From the NCBI GenBank assembly GCA_947626545.1, contig CANQSS010000016.1, forward strand, positions 1-42,517: a DNA stretch of 42,517 bases, written 5' to 3'. Made by a program: the position numbers and the translations under genes. This document shows, piece by piece, positions 21,453-32,365 of this stretch. The notes below the pieces were generated by a model that saw only the letters and a list, made by a program, of their open reading frames with translations, was not told the origin of the DNA and ran no database searches. How positions within the stretch are numbered: the stretch's first letter is position 1; each line of letters begins with the position of its first letter. The DNA is from an uncultured Akkermansia sp. GTDB lineage: Bacteria > Verrucomicrobiota > Verrucomicrobiia > Verrucomicrobiales > Akkermansiaceae.

Positions 21453-21689
21453 TTATTTTTTGAAGTAGTCTCTGATTTGCTTGACCTGGTAGCGTTTGGC
21501 TTTTCCGTTTTCGGAGGCTTGCAGGTTGAATGGCTGCGCGCCATCCTTGCGGAAGTGGTAGTGCGAGCCTCTCACGCGTTTGACGCTGTACCCGCGCGAA
21601 AGCAAGAACTGCGTGATTTCTTCGAAGGTGATGTTACCATCGGAGTTTCCATCGAGGATTTTTTCGGTGAGTTTGTCGCGCTTGGTCAT
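21453..21689 (-). CDS. hicA: HicA-type mRNA interferase toxin
   Basis: A 78-residue double-stranded RNA-binding-fold toxin that cleaves mRNA. The hallmark is GYSVKRVRGSHYHFRKDG, with the catalytic His at residue 43, and a C-terminal YQVKQIRDYFKK helix. The N-terminus carries about 20 residues before the usual HicA start, with E-E-I-T-Q-F-L-L as helix 1. It is first in the operon. The -10 box ends 6 nt before the ATG, so the toxin mRNA should be leaderless. Confidence 0.85.
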   Translation of the reverse strand: MTKRDKLTEKILDGNSDGNITFEEITQFLLSRGYSVKRVRGSHYHFRKDGAQPFNLQASENGKAKRYQVKQIRDYFKK

Positions 21690-21695
21690 GAGCCC

Positions 21696-21724
21696 ATTTT
21701 ACTGCATTTTCTTTTCCGAGTCAA
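21696..21724 (-). promoter_or_regulatory. hicAB promoter (leaderless architecture)
   Basis: On the minus strand: TTGACT (21719-21724), a 17-nt spacer and TAAAAT (21696-21701). The hicA ATG begins 6 nt further on, at the expected transcription start. Confidence 0.65.
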
Positions 21725-22026
21725 GAAAAATATTTCCTTTTTCGGAAAATTATTGCAAAAAAATTTGCCGAACCGTCCAAGGTACTGTCTGCCGTGGTGG
21801 GGGCTAAAGCGGGTCGGCCCGTCCCGAAGGGCGCGCGTATGTTTCTCTGAAAAATTCAGTTTGTCTCACCACTCCTTCCCATCATCATGCTTCCCGCCCA
21901 TGAATCTACATTTTCTCGGGATGGATGTGGATTAAATCGTAAATGGCTCGCATTTTTTTCTTGCGAAACGGCGGGCAAAATGGTATTGTGGCGTCGATGC
22001 TCACACGTATAACAGACATTATAGGC

Positions 22027-23391
22027 ATGAAACAAGCGATCAAAGGGATCGTCCGGGTGGGGGTTTGCATGGCGGTAAGCGCGTCAATGGTATGGGCCGG
22101 GAACAAGAAGAACGGGGGAGAGAGTGAAAAGGTGGATATGGATTCCGTGGAGTTGGTCTGCCCCGCAAATTACCAACAAGCCATCGAGGAATTGCTGACA
22201 CGGGCCATCACCTGTGAACAATATCTGCGGATCAAGTTACCCAAGAACTTGTGGGAGGATTTCAGTGAGGAAGAGTTCTTCGACGTTATACCTCTGCATC
22301 GTCTCGGAGGGATGGGAGCCACCTATAGGATTCTGAATGAGGAAAAGGATAGCCAACCGTCGCGAGCCAAGCGGAAGAAAAAGAAAAAGACAAGCACGGA
22401 GCCGGCGCCCGAGAATGACAAAGATAGGGAGCTTTTTTGCGAAATCACAAACACTTCAGTTGTGCGCATTCTAAAAGCCTACCGCGACCCGGACAGCGTT
22501 GAGCTGAAACCCAAGGAAAGAGAGGCGTTGAAGGTAGCTGAGGAATTGCTCGAGAAAATCAAGAAGGATATTAATGACGAGGGCATGAGTGTTGATAAGA
22601 TGGCGGAGGCCAAGGCTGAGGTGCTCGATGATGCTCCAAGTATGCGCATCATGACGGAGGCTATTTTCAACTGGTTTGCTGAGAATTGTGAATATGACTT
22701 TCAATCGAGCAACACTCACAAAATGATTCAGGCGGGTTGTTTGCCTGCCAGCGCACTGAAAGGCGGATCTTGCTCTGAGGAGTACAGTGCATGGGATGGA
22801 AAGCACATGCTCCTTGAACATAAAGGAGTGTGTGACTCGTATGCGCAAGCGAATTGGCTGCTGCTTCAGATGGCAGGAATTCCATGCTGCATGATGGCCG
22901 GGGATATAAAAGACAACGGCGCGGGTCACGCGTGGAATCTCGTTTATCTGGGAGATCACTGGGCGCACGTTGACCCGACTTGGGGGGGAGAGTGGTTCGA
23001 TATGTCAGATGAGCAGATGAAGAAAGGTCGCAAATGGAAAAAGAGCCTCTTCCCTAACGAGAAGTTTACCGGACTTTTTGCCATGAAAAATGAGTTGATG
23101 ACTTTCCCCACAGAAGCTGCATTCAAAAGTTTCTTCTCCGGGAAGACCCTTGAAGAGGATATTGATATCGTAGCGGTGATCGAGGAGATTCAGGAAGTGA
23201 GGCAGTTCGATCAAAGAATGCGTGCAATCATTGACGGCATGCAACTCCCCGGCCAAATTTCGTGCCATCAGGATCCCCTCTTCCCCTGTGCCATCCGCGT
23301 CAAATACCGCGCTCCGGGGGATGAAAATCGAAAGAAGCGCCAAGAGGCCGAAGAGGAGGAGAGGCAAGAAGAGAGGGAGGAGCGGTCTTGA
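22027..23391 (+). CDS. Secreted transglutaminase-like protein
   Basis: A 454-residue protein with a signal peptide (MKQAIKGIVRVGVCMAVSAS...AG). The central domain has the transglutaminase/papain-like triad: Cys269 in EHKGVCDSYAQ, His301 in GAGHAWN and Asp316 in HVDPTWG. This fold covers peptidases and cross-linking or amidase enzymes, so the substrate cannot be named. A Lys-rich loop (about residues 115-125) and a C-terminal Glu/Arg-rich tail are unusual. I chose the ATG at 22027 for the signal peptide; a TATAAC box at 22003 makes upstream starts unlikely. Its neighbours (hicAB, lpxB) give no functional hint. Confidence 0.7.
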   Translation: MKQAIKGIVRVGVCMAVSASMVWAGNKKNGGESEKVDMDSVELVCPANYQQAIEELLTRAITCEQYLRIKLPKNLWEDFSEEEFFDVIPLHRLGGMGATYRILNEEKDSQPSRAKRKKKKKTSTEPAPENDKDRELFCEITNTSVVRILKAYRDPDSVELKPKEREALKVAEELLEKIKKDINDEGMSVDKMAEAKAEVLDDAPSMRIMTEAIFNWFAENCEYDFQSSNTHKMIQAGCLPASALKGGSCSEEYSAWDGKHMLLEHKGVCDSYAQANWLLLQMAGIPCCMMAGDIKDNGAGHAWNLVYLGDHWAHVDPTWGGEWFDMSDEQMKKGRKWKKSLFPNEKFTGLFAMKNELMTFPTEAAFKSFFSGKTLEEDIDIVAVIEEIQEVRQFDQRMRAIIDGMQLPGQISCHQDPLFPCAIRVKYRAPGDENRKKRQEAEEEERQEEREERS

Positions 23392-23527
23392 TCTACCTGC
23401 CAACGCGAACGCGTTTGGGAAAAGCGGAAAAGTAGAGAAAACGGCAGCGCATCCGCACTGTCCTCACTCCTGCACACGGTTTCATCACATTCCCCTCGCA
23501 TCCCCGCGCGCAACGCGCGCTCACTTT

Positions 23528-23550
23528 CCAAATCGGCCATCGGCCATGGG
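23528..23550 (+). repeat. Heptamer array (ATCGGCC)
   Basis: AAATCGGCCATCGGCCATGG: two ATCGGCC units followed by ATGG, the same 7-bp scheme as the ATCGTAA and ATCGTAC arrays, next to a CGCGCGCAACGCGCG palindrome at 23507-23521. It lies between the transglutaminase-like gene and lpxB. Confidence 0.5.
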
Positions 23551-23577
23551 TAAAGCAGCCTCCGCCGTCTCCGGACT

Positions 23578-24696
23578 TCAAAAGAGCTGGAGGATTTCCT
23601 GGGCGGCTGAAGCGGCAGCCCCCCTGCTCTGCGCTAGACAAGAAACTGCGGCGTGCATGTCGCGCAATGTCTTATCACGCTCGGATGGCTGCATGAGCCT
23701 TTCCAGCTCGGCAATGCAGTTAGTCGCGTTAAATTCGTGCTGGATAAGCTCGCGCGTGATGGCAGAATCCGCCAGAATATTGACCATGCCGATGAAACGG
23801 ATGGTGAGCAACAAGCGACCGAGCAGGTAGGTCCCCCAAGCCACCTTGTAAACCAAGGCAAAGGGGAGATTGTGCAGCGCCGCTTCCAAGGTGGCGGTCC
23901 CAGAGGTGACAAGTGCGGCTTGCGCGCGATCCATGAGGGAGTGGTAATTCCCCAAGCGGATGTTCAGGACATCCTCCGGCACTCCGGCACGGTTCGCCAT
24001 GCGTTGCATTTTTTTCAACAGCTCCGGGGAAGAGGCCGAAGTCTCGATTTTCCACTCCGGATGCAAGGAACGCAAGCGTGTGGCCACCTGCAGGAAGACG
24101 GGGAAATGGCGATCCACCTCGCGCTTGCGGGAGCCGGGGAAGAAACCTATAAGCTGCGCATCGCGGACGTCGCTATTGCGCGTGGCCATGATTTCATCGG
24201 CCAAAGGATGACCGACGAAACGGGTGCGCAGACCAGCCTTCTCAAAGAGGGGGCGCTCGAATGGGAAGGTGCAGAGCATGAGATCGAGCATGGCGGCAAG
24301 CTTGGGAATGCGGCTTTTATGCCAGGCCCACACCATGGGAGCGATGAACCAGATGATTTTGATGCCCGGGCAGCGTACCCTTACGCGTTTGGCAAGGCGC
24401 TGATTAAAGCCGGGATAATCGATGAGCAGCAGGGCATCCGGCTTGTCGGTCACTATGCGCTCCTCCATCTCCTTGAGACGCCGCAGGAAGTAACGCGCGT
24501 GGCGCAGCACTTCCACCACACCGATAACGGCGGCTTGCTCTGCCCAATCCTCGATGGAATCCGGTGCCAGAGCGTGCATGCGGCTGCCTCCCAGTCCGGC
24601 GAAAGAAATTCCCGGGCGCAATTTCTGCAGCTCCTGCATGAGCAGAGCACCCTGCTTATCGCCGCTCTTCTCGCCGGCCACCACATAGAACTTCAT
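23578..24696 (-). CDS. lpxB: Lipid-A-disaccharide synthase
   Basis: A 372-residue glycosyltransferase (GT19) that joins lipid X and UDP-diacylglucosamine at the inner face of the cytoplasmic membrane. Motifs: MKFYVVAGEKSGDKQGALLM (the family's AGExSGD), FAGLGGSRM, ADALLLIDYPGFNQRLAK (DYPxFN), IIWFIAPMVWAWHKSRI, FVGHPLAD, and FFPGSRKREVDRHFPVFL. The acceptor/UDP site near the C-terminus is ALVTSGTATLEAAL. The length is normal. It shows the host makes lipid A. Transcription is divergent from dedA with a leaderless-type promoter. Confidence 0.93.
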   Translation of the reverse strand: MKFYVVAGEKSGDKQGALLMQELQKLRPGISFAGLGGSRMHALAPDSIEDWAEQAAVIGVVEVLRHARYFLRRLKEMEERIVTDKPDALLLIDYPGFNQRLAKRVRVRCPGIKIIWFIAPMVWAWHKSRIPKLAAMLDLMLCTFPFERPLFEKAGLRTRFVGHPLADEIMATRNSDVRDAQLIGFFPGSRKREVDRHFPVFLQVATRLRSLHPEWKIETSASSPELLKKMQRMANRAGVPEDVLNIRLGNYHSLMDRAQAALVTSGTATLEAALHNLPFALVYKVAWGTYLLGRLLLTIRFIGMVNILADSAITRELIQHEFNATNCIAELERLMQPSERDKTLRDMHAAVSCLAQSRGAAASAAQEILQLF

Positions 24697-24702
24697 GCAT
24701 GC

Positions 24703-24731
24703 ATTCTAGCATCAACGGCGTGAAGGAGCAA
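24703..24731 (-). promoter_or_regulatory. lpxB promoter (leaderless architecture)
   Basis: On the minus strand: TTGCTC (24726-24731), a 17-nt spacer and TAGAAT (24703-24708). GCATGC (6 nt) then separates it from the lpxB ATG. Confidence 0.6.
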
Positions 24732-24739
24732 GAAAAGTC

Positions 24740-24768
24740 TTTCCAAACCGATGCCCGGCAGGCATAAT
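24740..24768 (+). promoter_or_regulatory. dedA promoter (leaderless architecture)
   Basis: TTTCCA (24740-24745), a 17-nt spacer and CATAAT (24763-24768). The dedA ATG begins 6 nt later. The -35 box is weak. It lies back to back with the lpxB promoter, 8 nt apart. Confidence 0.5.
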
Positions 24769-24774
24769 AGGCGC

Positions 24775-25437
24775 ATGCACGAATGGCTGGTCATCTGGAT
24801 GCAGTGGGTTGAAGACCTCGGTTACGCAGGAGTGGCTTTGCTTATGGCCATGGAAAGTTCTATCTTGCCGGTACCCAGTGAGGTGGTGGTGCCGCCGGCG
24901 GCAATTTTGGCTGCGCATCCGGACGGAACAATGAGTTTTTGGGGCGTAGTGGCGGCGGGTACGGTGGGCTCCTACGTCGGTTCATGCATCATGTACGCCA
25001 TGGCGCTGTGGGTGGGTCGCCCGTCCATCTTGCGCTTTGGCAAATGGTTCTTCATGCCGGAGCACAAGCTGGCGAAAGCGGAATTGTTCATGCAGCGTTA
25101 TTCGGCGCCGGGCATCTTTTTTTCACGCTTCCTTCCCGTGGTGCGTCATCTGATCTCCATCCCTGCCGGGTTGGCGCGCGTGGATTTTCTCACTTTCTCC
25201 CTCGCCACCACTTCCGGCTCCGCCATCTGGTGCGCCGTGCTCGCGTGGTTTGGTGATAAAGTCGGCCGCGAGCACCCGGATATCCTGAACTCCCCGGAGA
25301 CCCTGGTTCACGCCGTGAAGGATGAAACGGGGCTGATCGTGGGCGGTGTGTTTCTGCTGGCGGCGCTCTATGCGCTCATGCGCTGGATGACGCGCGAGAA
25401 ATCGGGCAACGCTCAGAGCCGCGAGAGAGCTGATTGA
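24775..25437 (+). CDS. DedA/SNARE-associated family membrane protein
   Basis: A 220-residue integral membrane protein of the DedA/VTT family, members of which act as undecaprenyl-phosphate or phospholipid flippases (family knowledge). Seen here: an N-terminal re-entrant helix with MESSILPVPSEVVVPPAA (E-x-x-x-x-x-P-S-E motif), GTVGSYVGSCIMYAMALWVG, FFSRFLPVVRHLISIPAGLA (the conserved F-x-R-F-x-P-x-x-R-x-x-x-x-x-x-A-G motif), and two further helices. I chose the ATG at 24775 because the upstream codons lie over the promoter. Its 3' end overlaps purN tail to tail by 25 bp. Confidence 0.88.
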   Translation: MHEWLVIWMQWVEDLGYAGVALLMAMESSILPVPSEVVVPPAAILAAHPDGTMSFWGVVAAGTVGSYVGSCIMYAMALWVGRPSILRFGKWFFMPEHKLAKAELFMQRYSAPGIFFSRFLPVVRHLISIPAGLARVDFLTFSLATTSGSAIWCAVLAWFGDKVGREHPDILNSPETLVHAVKDETGLIVGGVFLLAALYALMRWMTREKSGNAQSRERAD

Positions 25438-25991
25438 ATGGCGGCCGGATAAAGAATATGCTCCTGCACCTGAATGCGTGCGTGGATCGACTCCGGCGTG
25501 TCTCCGGGCAGCACGGGCACATAGGCTTGCATGATGATTTCGCCCGTATCCATGCCGGCGTCCACATAGTGCACCGTGCAGCCGGTTTGGGTAGCTCCTG
25601 CCTCCAGCGCCTGCTTCCAGGCCTCTACACCCGGAAAATTCGGCAACAGAGCGGGATGTATGTTCAGAATACGGCGGGGAAACACATCCAGTAAAGGTTG
25701 CTTCACCAAACGCATGAAGCCCGCCAAGCAAATCAGATCCACCTGCATTTCCCGAAGCTGTCGGGCAAGAGCCGCCTGCTCTTCCTCCGGGAACTTGTTC
25801 TTGAAACCGTGGCAATTCAGGATGCCGACAGGTACGCCGCGCTGGGCCGCACGTTTCAGAATGAAAGCGTCCGGGTTGTCAGAAAGCACGATGACGACAT
25901 CGGCATTCAACCGTCCGTCATCTATAGCGTTGAAAATGGATTGGCAATTTGACCCGGAACCCGAACCAAGCACTGCAAGTCGCGTCTTCAT
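25413..25991 (-). CDS. purN: Phosphoribosylglycinamide formyltransferase
   Basis: A 192-residue enzyme of purine synthesis that transfers formyl from 10-formyl-THF to GAR. Seen here: the phosphate loop VLGSGSGSNCQSI, the catalytic INIHPALLPNFPG (Asn and His), and HYVDAGMDTGEII supplying the catalytic Asp. The C-terminus (VQEHILYPAAI) is typical. A near-leaderless promoter lies upstream. The gene is convergent with dedA. Confidence 0.92.
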   Translation of the reverse strand: MKTRLAVLGSGSGSNCQSIFNAIDDGRLNADVVIVLSDNPDAFILKRAAQRGVPVGILNCHGFKNKFPEEEQAALARQLREMQVDLICLAGFMRLVKQPLLDVFPRRILNIHPALLPNFPGVEAWKQALEAGATQTGCTVHYVDAGMDTGEIIMQAYVPVLPGDTPESIHARIQVQEHILYPAAIQSALSRL

Positions 25992-26000
25992 ACGCCACAG

Positions 26001-26029
26001 ACTCTATCGCAATCCCCGCCGTTTGTCAA
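26001..26029 (-). promoter_or_regulatory. purN promoter
   Basis: On the minus strand: a perfect TTGACA (26024-26029), a 17-nt spacer and TAGAGT (26001-26006). The ATG follows after 9 nt, so the leader is at most a few bases. Confidence 0.6.
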
Positions 26030-26053
26030 TCTGCGTAAGAATTCTCCCCATTG

Positions 26054-26914
26054 TCACCGTTGCGAGTTCTCTCTTCCCTGCAATTCTTGTATCTTTTTGA
26101 TGGTCTGCAGTATGTCAGACACTGCCTGAATGACTTTTTCCGTTTCCTGAGTATATTTTGCACCCTTTAAGAAAACATCAGCCGCGTCTGCCGTTTTGCG
26201 GAGCTTCTTTACCAACTCTTGAATTTTTTTACGATCTCTTTTTTGTGTCGCTTTAATCAACCCCCTTATGGTTGCGCTCCAAGCTGAATTCAATCTATCC
26301 ATCGTTCCAAAATCATTTTTGGGAATCTCATCAGGAGGGATATAGGGTGGCGTCACTTGATTCAACAATCGGTCTCTGGCGTATTCTATTCTCCGTTCTT
26401 GTTCCCACACCTCCCACCTTGCGCGTTCTCTTGCGCGCTCTCTTGCGCGCTCCCGTTCCATCCGTTCTTCTCGTCGTACCCGCCGTGCTCGGCTTGCACG
26501 CTCTTCTTCTTCCCGCTGTGCTTGGCTTGCACGATCTTCTTCTTCCCGCCGTGCTCGGCTTGCACGATCTTCCTCTTCCTGCTGTGCCTTACGTTTATCT
26601 TGTTGTTCCCGCCTTGCACGCTCCTGTTTCTCACGTTCCTGCCATTCCCTGTTTGCGTCACTATTGCGCTTTTCCGCGAGTTTCTTCCGCAGGCTTCGCA
26701 CCTCTCTCTGCTTCAGCCTGATATCATCGCGAAGCAAATTTTTCTTCTCAATGGCTATTTCGCGTCGTGCCTGTGCATCATGATACTTCTCTTGGAGTGC
26801 ACGCAACTCGATTCGATTATTACTCAGTTGCTTCTCATTTTTCGTCGCCTTGTAATATACAAAAATCGCCCATAATGCAGCAACTATAGCCAGAATTCGT
26901 ATGAATACTCCCAT
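26054..26914 (-). CDS. Membrane-anchored coiled-coil protein with hendecad repeats
   Basis: A 286-residue protein. Residues 4-21 form one membrane helix (IRILAIVAALWAIFVYY); the rest should face the periplasm or cytoplasm as a long coiled coil rich in Glu and Arg. Three tandem 33-bp units (26487-26585) encode an 11-residue repeat of the E-E-D-R-A-S-R-A-R-R-E type, and a short E-R-A-R repeat follows. The C-terminal 100 residues (from about QVTPPYIPPDEIPKND) look like a separate helical domain. No family is recognised. It is the second gene of a two-gene operon with another single-pass protein. A role in tethering or scaffolding is only a guess. Confidence 0.55.
   Translation of the reverse strand: MGVFIRILAIVAALWAIFVYYKATKNEKQLSNNRIELRALQEKYHDAQARREIAIEKKNLLRDDIRLKQREVRSLRKKLAEKRNSDANREWQEREKQERARREQQDKRKAQQEEEDRASRARREEEDRASQAQREEEERASRARRVRREERMERERARERARERARWEVWEQERRIEYARDRLLNQVTPPYIPPDEIPKNDFGTMDRLNSAWSATIRGLIKATQKRDRKKIQELVKKLRKTADAADVFLKGAKYTQETEKVIQAVSDILQTIKKIQELQGRENSQR
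26487..26585 (-). repeat. Three tandem 33-bp coding repeats
   Basis: Units start at 26487, 26520 and 26553, each beginning GCT(C/T)GGCTTGCACG on the plus strand. They encode 11-residue (hendecad) coiled-coil repeats. High nucleotide identity indicates recent duplication, so repeat number may vary between strains. Confidence 0.75.
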
Positions 26915-26937
26915 TTTTCTAACTTCTTTTAAAAAAA

Positions 26938-27264
26938 TTATTCTTCGGTCTCACCCTCCTCATCTTCTCCCGTCTGTTCTTCTGCTCCATCTTTTCCACC
27001 TTCTTCTCCACCACTAACTCCAAGATCCTCTTTCAAAGAAAAGATCGTATCGTCTAATCCTCTTTTTTCTTCTTTCAAATCCTCAAGATCCTGATTGTCC
27101 TGTTCTTGGCTGAACTCTTCCATATCGCACTCAAGCTGCTCTATCTGTTTGTGTATTCTCTCTGCCTCATTTCCTGCATCACTGGCTCGACTCGAGTACT
27201 GAATCCCAACATATACTGCTGCACACAGTATGACAAATGCTATAATATTTATGATTCTTTCCAT
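26938..27264 (-). CDS. Small single-pass membrane protein with acidic tail
   Basis: A 108-residue protein: a membrane helix at the N-terminus (IINIIAFVILCAAVYVGIQY), a coiled-coil segment (ERIHKQIEQLECDMEEFSQE), and a very acidic Gly/Glu tail from about residue 82. It lies 23 nt upstream of the coiled-coil gene on the same strand and shares its plan (anchor plus coiled coil), so the two may form a complex. The acidic tail here and the basic coiled coil there could be complementary. Function is unknown. Confidence 0.5.
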   Translation of the reverse strand: MERIINIIAFVILCAAVYVGIQYSSRASDAGNEAERIHKQIEQLECDMEEFSQEQDNQDLEDLKEEKRGLDDTIFSLKEDLGVSGGEEGGKDGAEEQTGEDEEGETEE

Positions 27265-27316
27265 GTGTTTTATATGACTTTTAACAGATGACTCAACTCC
27301 CTGCTTCCGCCAGTAT

Positions 27317-27335
27317 ATCTCTTTTTGAAAGAGAT
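27317..27335. repeat. Short palindromic hairpin
   Basis: ATCTCTTT-TTG-AAAGAGAT, an 8-bp perfect stem upstream of the membrane/coiled-coil operon. The core CTCTTTTTGAAAGAG recurs in inverted orientation at 27488-27502. Confidence 0.6.
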
Positions 27336-27477
27336 GGTCATCGATTTGTCCCGTAAAGTATTATCATTGAAATATTAGAAAAAATGAGAAGAGTAATAAA
27401 ACAACAGATCAACTCGTTTGTTATCGCGAACGTTGCAAGGTGCAAAATCTTTATTGAAAAAAAATTATCGCATTTTA

Positions 27478-27512
27478 TGCTGTACATCTCTTTCAAAAAG
27501 AGGTGTACAGCA
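27478..27512. repeat. Long stem-loop in the operon-ligA interval
   Basis: TGCTGTACATCTCTTT-CAA-AAAGAGGTGTACAGCA: a 16-bp stem with one G-U pair and a 3-nt loop. No T-tract follows on the plus strand; on the minus strand a run of eight T occurs about 17 nt later. It could be a terminator of antisense transcription, a protein site, or a mobile-element remnant. The interval 27265-27720 has no gene. Confidence 0.65.
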
Positions 27513-27678
27513 CAGCCGCAACACAGAGGTATCTAAAGCGCAGTTTTTCTCCACTTTGATATAGCGAATTGAAAATTCAGTTCGACCAGATTCATCTCAC
27601 GGAGCGTACCGTCATCACAGCTCTTCGCGCTCGAAAATAAACGTGACCAACCGGCCTGAGCACCCCTATACTTTTTAA

Positions 27679-30990
<3,312 letters not shown>

Positions 30991-31013
<23 letters not shown>

Positions 31014-31677
31014 GCTGCTGCTTGCGCAAAGCTTGAATCCTGGCGGCAACTCGTGCCTCCCGAATTTTACCCATGCGATACGCCAACACGAGAACAGCAA
31101 TACCCGCGATGAAAACAACGGCTCCACCCAAAGCCGGAGCCAAACTATAGCAGAATGGAATGCTGACCACGGCTCCCACCACAAGCAAGCTCGCTGCCAA
31201 CAAATGAGGCAGACCGCTGTAGGACGCTCCATACCACAAAAAACTAAGCCCATACCCTAGGGCAAAGAATGGTCCAAACAACTTCAACCAGAGCATCGGC
31301 AAATAGAAAAGGAACGGCAAAACCAGTGAATTCATCACGAGGAACACGATAAAACTCAGCTGAAAAATGGGCTGTCGCAACCGGCGCATTCGCCGCACAT
31401 GCACCACAACGACCGCCACCGATACAGCGACCACCAGAGCCAAATACAGCCAATGAGCGCGCCCCTCGCGGCTCCACGCGTACAACTCATAAAGCCCGCC
31501 GATCAATAGCAAAAGCAACCCACTGCCCCACAATGAACCCAGCAAATTACGCGAAAGCTCCTGCTCCCGCATTCTCCAATCATCGACATGAGCATCCCCC
31601 TGCACCACCTCGGCAGTCGATGAATCATGCAGAGGCGTAATCTCCGACGCAACGTCATTTTTCGAGAGCGTTTCCAC
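30991..31677 (-). CDS. Multi-pass membrane protein of unknown function
   Basis: A 228-residue protein from a GTG at 31677. After a polar 45-residue N-terminus there are about seven hydrophobic segments (LLLLIGGLYELYAW, WLYLALVVAVSVAVVVVHV, LSFIVFLVMNSLVLPFLFYL and others) and a basic C-terminal tail. No motif is recognised. It lies 20 nt downstream of the lipoprotein gene and is probably co-transcribed with it. Confidence 0.6.
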
Positions 31678-31697
31678 GTGGGAATCAGGGGTGAAAA

Positions 31698-32093
31698 TCA
31701 GCGGCGCGACGAGCGTTTGCGGGAAGCAACAGCGCGCTTCCGCGAATTCTTCAAATTACGCCGCACAACGCGCGCTTTGCCGGAAGCACGACGCGCGCGA
31801 CTGGATGACACGACGCGCCGTACATCCCCCGGATGATAATCTGAGGCGCGCACCGGAGTACGCGCTGTCTGTGCAGCTGCTATATACGCCCGGCGCTGGT
31901 CGTTCAGCGAATAATTGGCAGCATTTTGAGGACGGAAATAGTCCTGATACGCGGGATCCACCTGCCCTATGTGCACCACGGCATCCGAATATGTCCGTAC
32001 GCCCACACTCCCCCCGGGAGGCGGGCCCTGTTGACAAGACACCACCACGGCAACCACCGGCAGCGCCAGTATGACTCGTCGGATCCCTTTCAT
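31698..32093 (-). CDS. Small lipoprotein with strongly basic C-terminal tail
   Basis: A 131-residue protein. MKGIRRVILALPVVAVVVSC is a signal with lipobox VVSC, so Cys20 should be lipidated. The middle (YSDAVVHIGQVDPAYQDYFR) is short and folded-looking; the last third is an Arg/Lys/Ser tail (e.g. ASGKARVVRRNLKNSRKR). A cationic tail on an envelope lipoprotein could bind peptidoglycan teichoic-like polymers, LPS or nucleic acid; this is inference. The start at 32093 is chosen at the signal peptide; the longer frame has no support. Confidence 0.55.
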   Translation of the reverse strand: MKGIRRVILALPVVAVVVSCQQGPPPGGSVGVRTYSDAVVHIGQVDPAYQDYFRPQNAANYSLNDQRRAYIAAAQTARTPVRASDYHPGDVRRVVSSSRARRASGKARVVRRNLKNSRKRAVASRKRSSRR

Positions 32094-32322
32094 CTCGGTA
32101 CGATAGAGTTGAGTAGTTGACCCGGCATGTTCAAAAGATAACGCAGGGACTGCGTGATCGTTGTGCAGCTGCTCATACTGCACATGCACCCCAACAGCCC
32201 AAGCACAGTCACTACTCGTCTCAATGATACACCCATAATAATACGGAAAAGTTAAATGATAGAAGAAGATCGCGAGGGCATATTAGCACACCCTGCGCAG
32301 TTTGCCAATACAAAACGGCAGG

Positions 32323-32349
32323 GCAAACGCACTTTCTAATGCGCTTGCC
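32323..32349. repeat. Hairpin repeat (REP-like), copy 3; possible terminator
   Basis: GCAAACGCACTTTCTAATGC followed by GCTTGCC, here extended by GGCAG / CTGCC arms (32318-32354). It lies 12 nt past the stop of the minus-strand gene ending at 32366 and is followed on that strand by GTTTTG, so this copy may have been co-opted as a terminator. Confidence 0.6.
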
Positions 32350-32365
32350 CTGCCTCGGAAGGGAG

